A DNA stretch of 64,000 nucleotides from Planctomycetaceae bacterium (GTDB taxonomy: Bacteria > Planctomycetota > Planctomycetia > Planctomycetales > Planctomycetaceae): contig JACKHO010000001.1 in assembly GCA_020638955.1 (NCBI GenBank), forward strand, positions 434,001 to 498,000, written 5' to 3'. Position 1 is the stretch's first letter. Each line of letters opens with the position of its first letter. The position numbers and the translations under genes are program-made. Below, piece by piece: positions 35,534 through 44,562 of this stretch. Below the pieces are notes generated by a model. That model did not search any database and was not told where the DNA came from. It was given only the letters and a program-made list of their open reading frames with translations.

Positions 35534-36061
35534 TCATTCCGAACGCATCGGAGGCGGTGAAGTTGACCAAATTCCTCGCCCGGCTTCACGGGCTGATTCT
35601 TCCGCTTTGACGAACTGTCGTTGTCGATCACCGCGGAAGGGGAAGCGGGTTTCGGCTTCGGTGTAGCCCTCAGAAATGAGTTCCTCATTGAGCATCGAGT
35701 CGCCAATCCAGACGTAGGCCAGCCAGCGTCCGTACGGGTCTTGTCGTTCGCGGTCGAATTCCAGACGCACGACTTTCCCTTCCACGCGCTGCTTCGTGTA
35801 CTCGTACGCTTCAGTACCCCACGGTTCCTCTGGCCGGTCGGGGTGTTTCGTTTCGGGCGTGTCGACGCCGAACAAGCGAATACGGTAATCCCCTTCCACC
35901 AGCAGGGTGTCACCATCGACGGCTCGAATGACACGCACTTCCAGTCCTTCGGCGGGCAGGTCGGCAGGTTCGGGCGGAGTGTGTGTCGCCCGCCACAGGA
36001 CGAGCAGCAGCAATACAATTCCGGCAAACTGTCCCGCCGTTGGATACTGCCTGAGTCTCAT
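35534..36061 (-). CDS. Thermonuclease-family protein (staphylococcal nuclease-like)
   Basis: 175 residues. One N-terminal membrane anchor or uncleaved signal (AGIVLLLLVLWRATH) precedes an SNase domain: VRVIRAVDGDTLLVEGDYRIRLFGVDTPETKHPDRPEEPWGTEAYEYTKQRVEGKVVRLEFDRERQDPYGRWLAYVWIGDSMLNEELISEGYTEAETRFPF. The Asp/Arg/Glu catalytic set (D-G-D, R-L-x-G-V-D-T-P-E, D-x-Y-G-R) is visible. It would hydrolyse DNA or RNA outside the membrane. Its ATG overlaps the HpnE stop (ATGA). Confidence 0.9.
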   Translation of the reverse strand: MRLRQYPTAGQFAGIVLLLLVLWRATHTPPEPADLPAEGLEVRVIRAVDGDTLLVEGDYRIRLFGVDTPETKHPDRPEEPWGTEAYEYTKQRVEGKVVRLEFDRERQDPYGRWLAYVWIGDSMLNEELISEGYTEAETRFPFRGDRQRQFVKAEESAREAGRGIWSTSPPPMRSE

Positions 36062-37389
36062 GGCCCCTGTCCCAGAATGTTCTCTGCCGCTAAGTAGCCG
36101 CTGCGGACGGCGCTTTCCATCGTGGCGGGCCAGCCAGTTTGTGTCCAGTCTCCTGCGATTTGCAAATTGGGAATTAGCGTTTGCTGTTGTGGCCTGAGTT
36201 CATCAATACCGGGCAACGGCGAAAAAACGGCTCGGTGTTCCGTGACCACGCGAGCATGCTGCAGCTCGGCAGCAGCCCCTTTGGGGAGCAACTGCTGCAA
36301 CTCCTTCCAGACGGCCGCAATTGTCTCCGAATTGGACTGCTGCTTCAGTTGCCGACTTGCACTGATGACCACCTGGTAACAATGTTGTTCCCCGCCGTCT
36401 TCAGCAGCAGGATGCTCAAACACCCAGTGCCCGAGACAATCGACCAGCACGAGGTGTGGTGAATCGAGAATGGGGGCGCTGGTCCATAAATGCACGCTGG
36501 TAATGGGGGCTGATTCAATTTGTTCCAATTGCTGAAGGCCACAACGCTCGACGAGTTGATCGCCCAGTATTCCGCCCAGTCGATGCCACGGGACGGCGAC
36601 GACAAACTGCTGACCGCTTACCTGTTGCCCGGACGACAACTTCGCCGAAGTAATTCCCGCCTCGGACCACTCCAACTCCTGGACGGCGTCGCCATACAGC
36701 AACCTGACGCCTTTTGATTCCAGGTAGCCGGCAATGTGGTGAGTGAAGATTTCGTCAAGTGGTCTGAGAGGACGATAGACCTCCCAACCATGTCGCGTGC
36801 TGATGAAACCATCAACCAGCACCTTGCGGGCATAAGACGTGTCGATGCGATCCATCGATTCACTCAGCGCGCTGACCAGCAGCAATTCCCATGCGCGGCG
36901 AATGACGCGGTCGGGTTGATGATGGTCGGCCAGCCATTGGTCGAACGGAATTCCTCGCAGTTTGTCCGGCGAGGTTTTCCATAGTGAGTACACCCCGTGG
37001 GCAAATCGCAGCTTTTCGGAGAGAGTGAGGAACGGCAACCGCGCAAAGGCCCAACTGAGGTGCAGTGGTGCTGGTAGAAATGTCGCAGCGAATTTGTACG
37101 TTGACGTTTCTGGTGCGCGGAACTTCAGCTCGGTTTCGCGGGCGAAGAACTGGAGCGTGTGGGTTCGCTGGCAGAAGTCGAGGAATTCGGTGCAGCAGCC
37201 CATGGCGACATGCTGGCAGTTGTCGACTGCGTCACCGGATGTTGCATCAACGAAGGAACTCGCGCGGCCACCCAGGCGTTTTCGCGATTCAACAAGCGTC
37301 ACCCGCCGACTTGCCTCCGCCAGCCGCACGGCAGCGGCCATTCCGGCGAGCCCGCCTCCGACAACAACGACATCAGCTTCACGAGTCAT
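36058..37389 (-). CDS. hpnE: Hydroxysqualene dehydroxylase HpnE
   Basis: 443 residues. FAD site at the N-terminus (DVVVVGGGLAGMAAAVRLAEASRRVTLVESRKRLGGRASSF), then the HpnE-type segment DAVDNCQHVAMGCCTEFLDFCQR and the C-terminal FAD contact LQIAGDWTQTGWPATMESAVRSGYLAAENIL. In the HpnCDE route, HpnE reduces hydroxysqualene to squalene for hopanoids, sterols or carotenoids. hpnC and hpnD are not in this window. It could instead be a related carotenoid-type amine oxidase, but the fit to HpnE is better. Confidence 0.88.
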   Translation of the reverse strand: MTREADVVVVGGGLAGMAAAVRLAEASRRVTLVESRKRLGGRASSFVDATSGDAVDNCQHVAMGCCTEFLDFCQRTHTLQFFARETELKFRAPETSTYKFAATFLPAPLHLSWAFARLPFLTLSEKLRFAHGVYSLWKTSPDKLRGIPFDQWLADHHQPDRVIRRAWELLLVSALSESMDRIDTSYARKVLVDGFISTRHGWEVYRPLRPLDEIFTHHIAGYLESKGVRLLYGDAVQELEWSEAGITSAKLSSGQQVSGQQFVVAVPWHRLGGILGDQLVERCGLQQLEQIESAPITSVHLWTSAPILDSPHLVLVDCLGHWVFEHPAAEDGGEQHCYQVVISASRQLKQQSNSETIAAVWKELQQLLPKGAAAELQHARVVTEHRAVFSPLPGIDELRPQQQTLIPNLQIAGDWTQTGWPATMESAVRSGYLAAENILGQGP

Positions 37390-37428
37390 TGATTCATAAC
37401 ACGGTGGGCCAGAGGGGAATTACAACGA

Positions 37429-37893
37429 TCAGGAATTCTTTCGTTCCCGTTCCCGCAGGGTCTGCAGTTCTTCCACGAAATCGTTGACGTCCTGGAACGA
37501 ACGGTAGACCGAAGCGAACCTCACAAAGGCGACCTGATCAACCCGCCTCAGAGCTTCGCAAACCTGTTCCCCAATGAACCGAGACGGGACTTCGCGTTCG
37601 AAAGTTTCGTAGGCGGCGACTTCGACGGAATCGAGCAGGCGTTCGATTTGATCGGGACTGATGGGGCGTTTGTAGCAGGCTTTTTCGATGCCGACTCGAA
37701 TGCGTTCCCGGTCAAAAGGAATGCGGCTGCCATCCTTCTTGATGACTTTGAGCGGACTTTCCTCGATTTTTTCGTAGGTTGTGAAACGACGACCGCAGTC
37801 GAGGCACTCTCGACGTCGACGAATCACAAATTCCTGGCTGTCGCGGGAGTCGACGACCTTGGTTTCCCCCTGACGACAATACGGACAACGCAT
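37429..37893 (-). CDS. nrdR: Transcriptional repressor NrdR
   Basis: 154 residues, the usual family length. N-terminal zinc ribbon MRCPYCRQGETKVVDSRDSQEFVIRRRRECLDCGRRFTTYEKIEE, then an ATP-cone (LKVIKKDGSRIPFDRERIRVGIEKACYKRPIS). It senses ATP/dATP and represses ribonucleotide reductase genes via NrdR boxes. No nrd gene lies nearby and I see no NrdR box pair upstream of its own start. Start at ATG 37893 gives the family's invariant MRCPYC. Confidence 0.95.
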   Translation of the reverse strand: MRCPYCRQGETKVVDSRDSQEFVIRRRRECLDCGRRFTTYEKIEESPLKVIKKDGSRIPFDRERIRVGIEKACYKRPISPDQIERLLDSVEVAAYETFEREVPSRFIGEQVCEALRRVDQVAFVRFASVYRSFQDVNDFVEELQTLRERERKNS

Positions 37894-38170
37894 AACTGCA
37901 ATCCACAGTGAAGATTAGACGAACGCAAACCACTCATCGCCTGCATTCTAAGCGGTCCATTGGGGGGCGTCTATTACTTGTCCAACTGGAATGGCTCGAA
38001 TCTGCGAGAATCGATGGGTGGGCTATGATGCGGAATTGGTGATGTCCCAAACGACCGCTGGGATTTCGGTCTGTTTTCGGTTAACTTGCGTATTCCTTCC
38101 CCAGCGGAAGTTGATCGAACACACATACTGTAAAGGGGTTCCGCCGCGGAGCTCCGGGAGAGGCAAGTCC

Positions 38171-40324
38171 ATGGATTCCTACGCACCCTGCCCATGCGGC
38201 AGCGGTAAGAAGGTGAAGTTTTGCTGTCAGGCAATTCTTCCCGAACTGTCAAAAATCGAACGGCTGCAGGAAAACAATCAGCCGCGAATGGCCATTCAGC
38301 TCATCGACAAGCTGTTGCAGGACCATCCTCACCACGGCTGGCTGGTGACTCAGCGGGCGATGGCACTCTTCAATGAGCAGCGTTTTGAGGACGCACGCGA
38401 CAGCCTTGTTCCGTTCCTGCACGAACAGCCCGACCATCCTTTGGCCAACGTGCTGCTGGCAACCGCTGTCAGCCAGTTGGAACCCTACCCCGCCTCGAAG
38501 AAGGTCATTCACCGTGCGTTCCTCAAGGGAACTGCCAGTGAGCCCACGCTGGTCGGCCTGCTGGCCGGTCGTATTGCGGCGTATCACCTTGAAGAAGAAA
38601 ACTTCATGGCGGCGCGGCAGCACATGGCCATTGTGCTGCGACTCGGAAGCGAGCAGGAACGTCAGCAAACGCTGATGGCCATGCTCGAAATCGACGCCGA
38701 CGCTTCGATTCCGTATCCGCTGCGCGGTGTGCAGCCCATGCCGAAGTACACTCCCATTGAGTCAGCGATGGGAACGTACCGCAAAGCGATGAAGCTCGCG
38801 GCACTGGGATGTTACGAAGAAGCGGCCACGGCACTCGAAAAGGTGGTCGAACTCGACTCCGAATTGCCTGAGTCGTGGCATACGCTGGGATTGCTTCGCG
38901 CCTGGGACGGCAATGGAGCTGGTGCGGCGGAAGCATTCCACAAAGCCGCCAAGCTGTACGGCGACGCCGACACCGCTGTCGACGTGGAAACATTGGCCCA
39001 ACTGCTCGAACGCGAACTCCCCGAGAAGAGCGTCGCAACCCGGATGAAAGGCTATACCGTCGAAGCACTCTCGCGACTGCTGACACGCCTGGACAATGAC
39101 GACCGTCTATCACGTGTACCGGTTGATCAGGAAGAACAGGAGTCGCGTGTTGCGGCCCGGTACGACATTCTCGACCGTTCGCAGCCTACCGAAGAAGATT
39201 TGGAAAAGCTGTGTCTGGAAACCGCGCCCCGAATTATTGGTCGCATTGGTCTGTTTGATCAGCGGGACGAAGACACGCCAGCTCGCGCCATTATTACTGG
39301 CATTGAAGGAGAGCGTCTCGACGAAGCCTGCAAGACGTTCGAAGCTGCCGCAGGCGACATGGCGAAGTACAACGAAGAAATCATGAAGCGGGATGACTCG
39401 AACGAAATCGATGATATCGTCGTCCGTCATCCTAAAGATGAAATCGCCCTCTCCGATGCCGTGTTCGTCCCTCAGGACACGCCTGCCAATGTGCGTCGCA
39501 AACTGCGGATCGACTTGCTGGATCAGGCGGTCAACAAGACCTGGATGGAACTGCCACTCGACGCCTTGGGGGGAAAGACACCTCAGGAAGCGAAAGGGAA
39601 CGACGAACTGAAAGTTCCGCTCGCCGCCGCCATTGTTGTGCTCGACACGTTCCTCGACGGACGCGATTTGATGCTCGACATCAATGCCGTGCGCGAGAAA
39701 CTTGGCGTGGCTCAACCGACTTCAATGAACATCGAAGCCGGAACTGACCTCAACGCGTACACCACATCGCAGTTGCAGCGAGTGAATCTGTCAGAGCTTG
39801 CAGATGACATGTTCCGCCGTGTCATGCAGCGGACTTTGGTGACAAAAAATTGCCGTCAGGGATACGCCGTGTTGCGAGAATTCCTGGAGAAACGGCCCGA
39901 ACTGGTGAAAGTCGAAGAGGACGAGGCCTCACAAGCCTACGCCACCCTCGCCGACATCTGCTCCAGTTCGCTCCGAGCCGACGAGGCCCTGGAATGGGTG
40001 GAGAAAGGATATCAGTACGCCAAGGAAAACAGTGCACCGTTCCAGTCACTGCTCTTCTGGAAAATGCGGGAACTCTCGTTCCGCGCGACCGATCCCAATG
40101 ATTCCCAACTCAAAGACCTGCTGCTGGACTTGTGGAACAACTACGGTACGAAGATCCCGCAAGTGCGTCAGCGGCTGACCGAAATCGTCACGCTGCTGAA
40201 AATCGATCCTCCCTGGGACGGAGCGATTCTGACCGCGTCGACCGGAGGATCGGGCGAGGTCATTCTCAGTGCCGAAACGGAAAGCACGGTTTCCGGCGAG
40301 AAGAAGCTCTGGATTCCAGATTAG
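38171..40324 (+). CDS. SEC-C motif plus tetratricopeptide-repeat protein
   Basis: 717 residues from the ATG at 38171, with GGGAGAGG upstream. The longer in-frame start adds a tail without homology. The protein opens with the zinc-binding SEC-C motif YAPCPCGSGKKVKFCCQ (about 4-20). TPR-like helices follow (ERLQENNQPRMAIQLIDKLLQDHPHHGWLVTQRAMALFNEQRFEDARDSLVPFLHEQPDHPLA, and AMKLAALGCYEEAATALEKVVELDSELPESWHTLGLLRAWDGNGAGAAEAFHKAAKLYG). A central acidic region and further helices complete it. SEC-C in SecA binds SecB or ribosomes, so protein quality control or chaperone binding is possible but unproven. Confidence 0.82.
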   Translation: MDSYAPCPCGSGKKVKFCCQAILPELSKIERLQENNQPRMAIQLIDKLLQDHPHHGWLVTQRAMALFNEQRFEDARDSLVPFLHEQPDHPLANVLLATAVSQLEPYPASKKVIHRAFLKGTASEPTLVGLLAGRIAAYHLEEENFMAARQHMAIVLRLGSEQERQQTLMAMLEIDADASIPYPLRGVQPMPKYTPIESAMGTYRKAMKLAALGCYEEAATALEKVVELDSELPESWHTLGLLRAWDGNGAGAAEAFHKAAKLYGDADTAVDVETLAQLLERELPEKSVATRMKGYTVEALSRLLTRLDNDDRLSRVPVDQEEQESRVAARYDILDRSQPTEEDLEKLCLETAPRIIGRIGLFDQRDEDTPARAIITGIEGERLDEACKTFEAAAGDMAKYNEEIMKRDDSNEIDDIVVRHPKDEIALSDAVFVPQDTPANVRRKLRIDLLDQAVNKTWMELPLDALGGKTPQEAKGNDELKVPLAAAIVVLDTFLDGRDLMLDINAVREKLGVAQPTSMNIEAGTDLNAYTTSQLQRVNLSELADDMFRRVMQRTLVTKNCRQGYAVLREFLEKRPELVKVEEDEASQAYATLADICSSSLRADEALEWVEKGYQYAKENSAPFQSLLFWKMRELSFRATDPNDSQLKDLLLDLWNNYGTKIPQVRQRLTEIVTLLKIDPPWDGAILTASTGGSGEVILSAETESTVSGEKKLWIPD

Positions 40325-40350
40325 TGTCGTTGCTCTGTCGTGTTCTCACG

Positions 40351-40417
40351 TGTGAGCCGCGACGTGTAAGCGACCAGGCAAAGAACAGGCCCGAGGCCTC
40401 ACGGCCTTCGGCTCACA
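40351..40417. repeat. REP-like palindrome (TGTGAGCCG ... CGGCTCACA)
   Basis: TGTGAGCCG (40351-40359) and CGGCTCACA (40409-40417) form 9-bp terminal inverted repeats of a 67-base unit with internal ggcccgaggcctcacggcc. It lies directly downstream of the SEC-C/TPR gene. Similar GTGAGCCG palindromes are common between planctomycete genes. Confidence 0.55.
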
Positions 40418-40437
40418 GCATCGAGGAAATCGTCAGC

Positions 40438-40475
40438 AACGCCTGCTCCGTTTGGAGTGGGCGTTGTTTTTTTAG
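40438..40475 (+). terminator. Rho-independent terminator of the SEC-C/TPR gene
   Basis: AACGCC-tg-CTCC, loop gttt, GGAG-tg-GGCGTT, then a run of seven T. A good hairpin with U-run, 114 bases after the stop and just before the convergent permease gene. Confidence 0.75.
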
Positions 40476-40496
40476 GCGATTCGCCTTGATGGGCGG

Positions 40497-41981
40497 CTAC
40501 GAGTCCGCGCCAGCATGTTTGTCCAGCAAATGGGCCAAGCGTGCCTGCATGGCGACAATGAGAATCAACAGAAAGAATGCCACGGCTGCGTGCACAATGT
40601 TGCGTTCACCAATTTGGTATCCCCAGGGAAACATGTGCGCGACGAACACGTATCCGCCCAGGCAGCAAATTGTGAATGTCAGGGGGATGGCCTTCCATCC
40701 CCACGCCAGGGAGTTGATTGCGAGCAAATGCAGCGAGGCGATGATGGCCAATCCCGTTGCAATGGACCCGATGTATAGCTCGGTGGTTTTTCCAAGATCA
40801 TCGATGCTTTCGTGGATGAACGGGCAAACAAACAGAAAGAAGTAGGGAAGCAACAGAGAGGGCGCATGTCCAATGAGCCACCCGGTCCATTTCTCCAGCG
40901 ACAGTTCGAAGGAAGACTTGGGAGTGAGTGCGAGGACCGACCAGGTTTGATTCTCTTTTTCGTCTCGAAACAGTCGACTCGCCGTCCAGGTTCCATCGAT
41001 AAGACTAATTCCTCCACCAAGTAAGGACGACCAGGCAAAAACAAATCCCCAGTGCCAGGCGGTCAACATTGTGAGGGCCATCCACGTAAACAAGGCCACG
41101 TAAATGAATGTGCGAATAACCAGTCCTTTCCAGCCGCCCATGAGAAATCGCACTTCTTTCCAAATGAGCGGACGACGCCAAACTCGTTGGCTCTGTCGCT
41201 TCTTCGACTGAGACGCCGCGACAGTTGGCACGGAGAGCGACCACTGAAGCTGCCACCACGATGCGAGCCCAATGAATAGCCCTACGAGGAACAGCGTCAA
41301 AATGGAATAGTTCCAGGGAGATTCGATAAACCCCGGCTCGGTAATGGTGACCAGCCGTAAGGGGAGACATATTTGATCCCAATTGGGGAGCCCCAAGGCA
41401 AGCAATCCTCCCATCCAACTCCCCAGGTAAGGGAAGTTGTAAGCGGCCACTGCCAACGCCGTCCATGTCACTGCCGACCGCTGCCCCGTGCACCATACCG
41501 AAAACCAAACGCCAATCATGGCCATGAGCCACAGGTACGTGAACAAAACCACGTACGCGGCAATCACCTGATTCATCGTAATGCCGCCCAGCGTCACTTC
41601 GAGCAACGTGAATGGAATTTGCACCGACAACAAGAGCAAGCTGTCGATGAACCGCGGCATCAGTTTGCCGAGCAGCACAGACAAACTGTTGAACCCCGCT
41701 AAACGCAACAGTTCCAGCGTCCCTGCCTCGCGCTCTTCCTGAATGATGAGTGAAAACCCAAACAGCGTGTTTGCCGTAAGAAACAAATGGGTCATCGCCA
41801 GTTGAGCCCGAAACAGATCGAGCCCGGGGGCCGTCACCAATGCGCCCCTCGGCCAGCTTCGCATGAAGGCGATGACCAACAGTAAGAGCGACGCCAATCC
41901 CACCCGCGTCAAATGCGGATTGAGACTGCGGGCATCAGTGCGGAGTGTGACCCGCGTGAGTTGCCAGAGCGCGTTGAGCAT
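40497..41981 (-). CDS. ABC-2-type transporter permease subunit (paralogue)
   Basis: 494 residues with about 12 hydrophobic helices. The conserved cytoplasmic segment IIQEEREAGTLELLRLAGFNSLSVLLGKLMPRF and the following VQIPFTLLEVTLGGITMNQVIAAY match the permease at 5067-6572 almost step for step. Both carry a second similar block near the middle (WRRPLIWKEVRFLMGGWKG here). No ATPase gene adjoins it. Start at ATG 41981. Substrate unknown. Confidence 0.8.
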   Translation of the reverse strand: MLNALWQLTRVTLRTDARSLNPHLTRVGLASLLLLVIAFMRSWPRGALVTAPGLDLFRAQLAMTHLFLTANTLFGFSLIIQEEREAGTLELLRLAGFNSLSVLLGKLMPRFIDSLLLLSVQIPFTLLEVTLGGITMNQVIAAYVVLFTYLWLMAMIGVWFSVWCTGQRSAVTWTALAVAAYNFPYLGSWMGGLLALGLPNWDQICLPLRLVTITEPGFIESPWNYSILTLFLVGLFIGLASWWQLQWSLSVPTVAASQSKKRQSQRVWRRPLIWKEVRFLMGGWKGLVIRTFIYVALFTWMALTMLTAWHWGFVFAWSSLLGGGISLIDGTWTASRLFRDEKENQTWSVLALTPKSSFELSLEKWTGWLIGHAPSLLLPYFFLFVCPFIHESIDDLGKTTELYIGSIATGLAIIASLHLLAINSLAWGWKAIPLTFTICCLGGYVFVAHMFPWGYQIGERNIVHAAVAFFLLILIVAMQARLAHLLDKHAGADS

Positions 41982-42142
41982 GCGAAGAGGAACAACTGAA
42001 GGGATGAATCGAACAGCCGTATGCTAACACAAAAGACAGAATGTCGTCACTCACAGTGTGTCGTGCCGAGTTTATGTGCTAACGTCTGGACCGTACGCCG
42101 CAACCGCCTCGTACTATTGAAGCGACGACGAAGGCTTTGAAA

Positions 42143-42751
42143 ATGAGGGCATTGAAACAGAGCTGGCACAGTTTAGCGGGAGTTGATCAGATCAGATCCC
42201 TCGAAGGGAGATTCGTCGGCTCGTTATTCGTTCTGGCAGTTTTTGCAGTTTGCTTCCTGATTTCATTCGTCGTGTTGATTCTTCTCTTTTTCCACGACAG
42301 CACAGAAGACTGGCCAGGGTATGTGTGCGCAGTGCCATCCTTCGTCTTTTCGGTAGCTGTCTGCCGAACTCGTTATTGCGGCCGATTATTTGACACGTTT
42401 GCATCCCATGGAATGCAGGTCCGAAAAGTGTCCACAGCATTCGGCAACCGTGAACGACATCAGATGTCAGACATTCGAATTCAAGCATATCTGAGACAGT
42501 TTGCTCCCGTCAGCCGTTATTTCATTGTCTCAAAAGAATGCGCTGACGACGGATTGATTCTCTACCTCGGCTATGACAATGAACTTTACACATTACTCGA
42601 TCAAGATCGAACTCACATGATTCAGTACTCAACTTTCCTGTTGAAGCAGAGTTGCACGACATTCACTGACATGTCGAGTGCAGAATTACATATTGCCGAT
42701 TTGCTGGCGTGCGGACCGGTAGAGCCAGAGCCAACACGCAACAGTCAGTGA
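42143..42751 (+). CDS. Two-helix membrane protein, unknown function
   Basis: About 202 residues from the ATG at 42143, with AAGG nine bases upstream. Two adjacent hydrophobic helices (SLFVLAVFAVCFLISFVVLILLFF and WPGYVCAVPSFVFSVAVCRTRYC) are followed by a soluble domain of about 130 residues (RQFAPVSRYFIVSKECADDGLILYLGYDNELYTLLDQDRTHMIQYSTF). Not recognised. Codon use looks less biased than in neighbours, so it may be a recent arrival or weakly expressed. Confidence 0.5.
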   Translation: MRALKQSWHSLAGVDQIRSLEGRFVGSLFVLAVFAVCFLISFVVLILLFFHDSTEDWPGYVCAVPSFVFSVAVCRTRYCGRLFDTFASHGMQVRKVSTAFGNRERHQMSDIRIQAYLRQFAPVSRYFIVSKECADDGLILYLGYDNELYTLLDQDRTHMIQYSTFLLKQSCTTFTDMSSAELHIADLLACGPVEPEPTRNSQ

Positions 42752-42785
42752 ATTACCCACACGCCAACTCAACGATTCCTGAAGG

Positions 42786-43220
42786 TCATCGCATGTTCAG
42801 CTTCAAAGTCCGGTCGCCACGCCCTGGCGGCATTCTTACCGTTTTGAACTCATAACTGTCGTCCGTCGCTTCGAGCCGCCGGTAGCAAACTAGCAGATAG
42901 TCTGGACTCATGTACTTGTCGATTAGCCCGTACGCACCCTGCTCTGCTTCGCTCGGCATGGTCACTGCGTGATGAGTTGCATCGATTTTCTGCGGCTCTT
43001 CGAATCCCGAAGCTGCGCCCTGCTGGGTCAGAGTTTCTAGATGACGCTCGCGCCAGCATTCGAGGTAGCGGATGGATGCAACGTCAACATCTTCCGTGAC
43101 GTCAAGCTCAATGGTGAGTGTGAAGTAACCCGTCTTCTTCGTAACGGTAAGCAGTGGAAGCGCTGCTACGAGCAGCGCCAAGATAAGAACAGCCAGGAGA
43201 ATCTTGCGAGGAAGCGGCAT
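42786..43220 (-). CDS. Membrane-anchored hypothetical protein
   Basis: 144 residues. A signal-anchor (ILLAVLILALLVAALPLLTV) precedes a small exoplasmic domain of beta strands (GYFTLTIELDVTEDVDVASIRYLECWRERH, DYLLVCYRRLEATDDSYEFKTVRM). Unrecognised. Convergent with the gene ending at 42751. The gap 43221-43457 between this gene and the dioxygenase shows no further gene. Confidence 0.55.
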   Translation of the reverse strand: MPLPRKILLAVLILALLVAALPLLTVTKKTGYFTLTIELDVTEDVDVASIRYLECWRERHLETLTQQGAASGFEEPQKIDATHHAVTMPSEAEQGAYGLIDKYMSPDYLLVCYRRLEATDDSYEFKTVRMPPGRGDRTLKLNMR

Positions 43221-43457
43221 CCAAAAAACTGACCGACAGAGGAGACAAGAAATTACGATGGACTTCGTGTCTACTAAATCGTACTGCGATCAGTCGGGCA
43301 ATCAATAAACTTCTGTCCGAGTTTGGCAAGCATGGCAGTTGCCAACCTCAAACCAGGGCAGAATGCGACCCGACGGGAAGCAAAGGACATATTCATCCGG
43401 TTCCCAAACCTGCCGGTGACAAATGCGTAACGTTTGGGCGATTGAATTGCTGTTTCC

Positions 43458-44144
43458 TTACGACATTTCTTCGTCGCCGGGAGTGCGCCCCAGCACGACA
43501 TCGAAACTCGCGGCGAATTCACCGAGTTTCGAGTCGGGGATGGGATTGAATGCGGTCTCGACCAGTTTACGCTTGTTTGGGTCGCGTAATCCCAGGAAGA
43601 CTCGGTCGGTCTTCTGACCCTCATGCCCGGCAATGAAGATTTGCGAGGTCAGCAGTTCACGGTCGCCCTTTGAAATCTTGAAGTGAATGTGCGGCGACGG
43701 ACGACCCGGATATGGCACAGGCCGAATTGTGCGGAAGCGGTACTCGCCCTTCGCGTTCGTCTCAAAGCGACCATAACCTTGGAAGTTCTTGTCCTGCTGA
43801 TCCTGCTTTTTCCCACTGTCGGCGGTGTGCAGATAAACTGCATTGGCATCGCACTGCCAGATTTCAATGGTCGCATTGCGAACCGGTTCACCAGCCGCAC
43901 TAAGAATGCGACCCGTCAGGTGAGTGATGTCACCAACGGCAGGAGTTGTTGAATCACCCACGAGAATGAGGTCGTTGTCCTGATCCAGGGGAAGCTTGTC
44001 AGGATAGAACGGCCCCTCGGTCATCGCCGGAGTTTCCAACAACTGCTCGGCAAACAGTCCGGGGGTTGTAAAGAGTGCCAGTCCCAGTGCTCCACCCCGA
44101 AGTAGAAGTTCCCGGCGAGGCACAAAGAGTTTGGACGGATTCAT
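43458..44144 (-). CDS. Intradiol ring-cleavage dioxygenase-like protein, exported
   Basis: 228 residues from the ATG at 44144. The N-terminus PRRELLLRGGALGLALFTTPGLFA looks like a Tat signal. The domain matches protocatechuate-3,4-dioxygenase-type enzymes: MTEGPFYPDKLP, LTGRILSAAGEPVRNATIEIWQCDANAVYLH, and VPYPGRPSPHIHFKIS, which carries a Tyr and the H-x-H of the non-haem Fe(III) site. It would open catechol-type rings between the hydroxyls. Export is unusual for catabolic dioxygenases but common among uncharacterised members. A Rieske oxygenase lies 2.4 kb away. Confidence 0.82.
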   Translation of the reverse strand: MNPSKLFVPRRELLLRGGALGLALFTTPGLFAEQLLETPAMTEGPFYPDKLPLDQDNDLILVGDSTTPAVGDITHLTGRILSAAGEPVRNATIEIWQCDANAVYLHTADSGKKQDQQDKNFQGYGRFETNAKGEYRFRTIRPVPYPGRPSPHIHFKISKGDRELLTSQIFIAGHEGQKTDRVFLGLRDPNKRKLVETAFNPIPDSKLGEFAASFDVVLGRTPGDEEMS

Positions 44145-44304
44145 AGGGGCAACCAGAATTGGTGAAGGGTCGATTGAAAATGGCAGGCCCGCTGATTGAA
44201 ACCTCTTCAACGCCGAAAGGTTTCGTGAAAACTCGGAAATCCAATCTCGCAGGAAAAATAGTTCGCTGGAATGGACTCACAGAAATGCTCAGACAAGTTG
44301 CCAT

Positions 44305-44460
44305 TCAAGTTTTCTTGAGCATGACGATGATGTCACAGCCAATGGCGTCGCGAAGTGCTTCTGGAGCATGCTCGTGTGCCTGAATCGATGGGACACCCTC
44401 CAGTTTGTCCGCTGCAGAATTCAAAAATGCAGCCACTTCACGGATTTGATTTGCAGGCAT
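44305..44460 (-). CDS. Very small hypothetical protein
   Basis: 51 residues from the ATG at 44460, chosen because a near-perfect AGGAGGTGA lies eight bases upstream. Longer in-frame starts at 44481 (ATG) or 44532 (TTG) exist but would place that ribosome site inside the gene. Sequence PANQIREVAAFLNSAADKLEG is one amphipathic helix, and the end IGCDIIVMLKKT is strand-like. Not recognised. It sits between the dioxygenase and TPR genes on the same strand. Confidence 0.45.
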   Translation of the reverse strand: MPANQIREVAAFLNSAADKLEGVPSIQAHEHAPEALRDAIGCDIIVMLKKT

Positions 44461-44562
44461 GGCAAACGTCACCTCCTGCATTTCTCGCAGTCCCTGTTCG
44501 TTGACGGTGCGGCGGTCGTATCCGTAAATCAAGGTCGCTCACAAACTAGGACGGTCAGGTAT

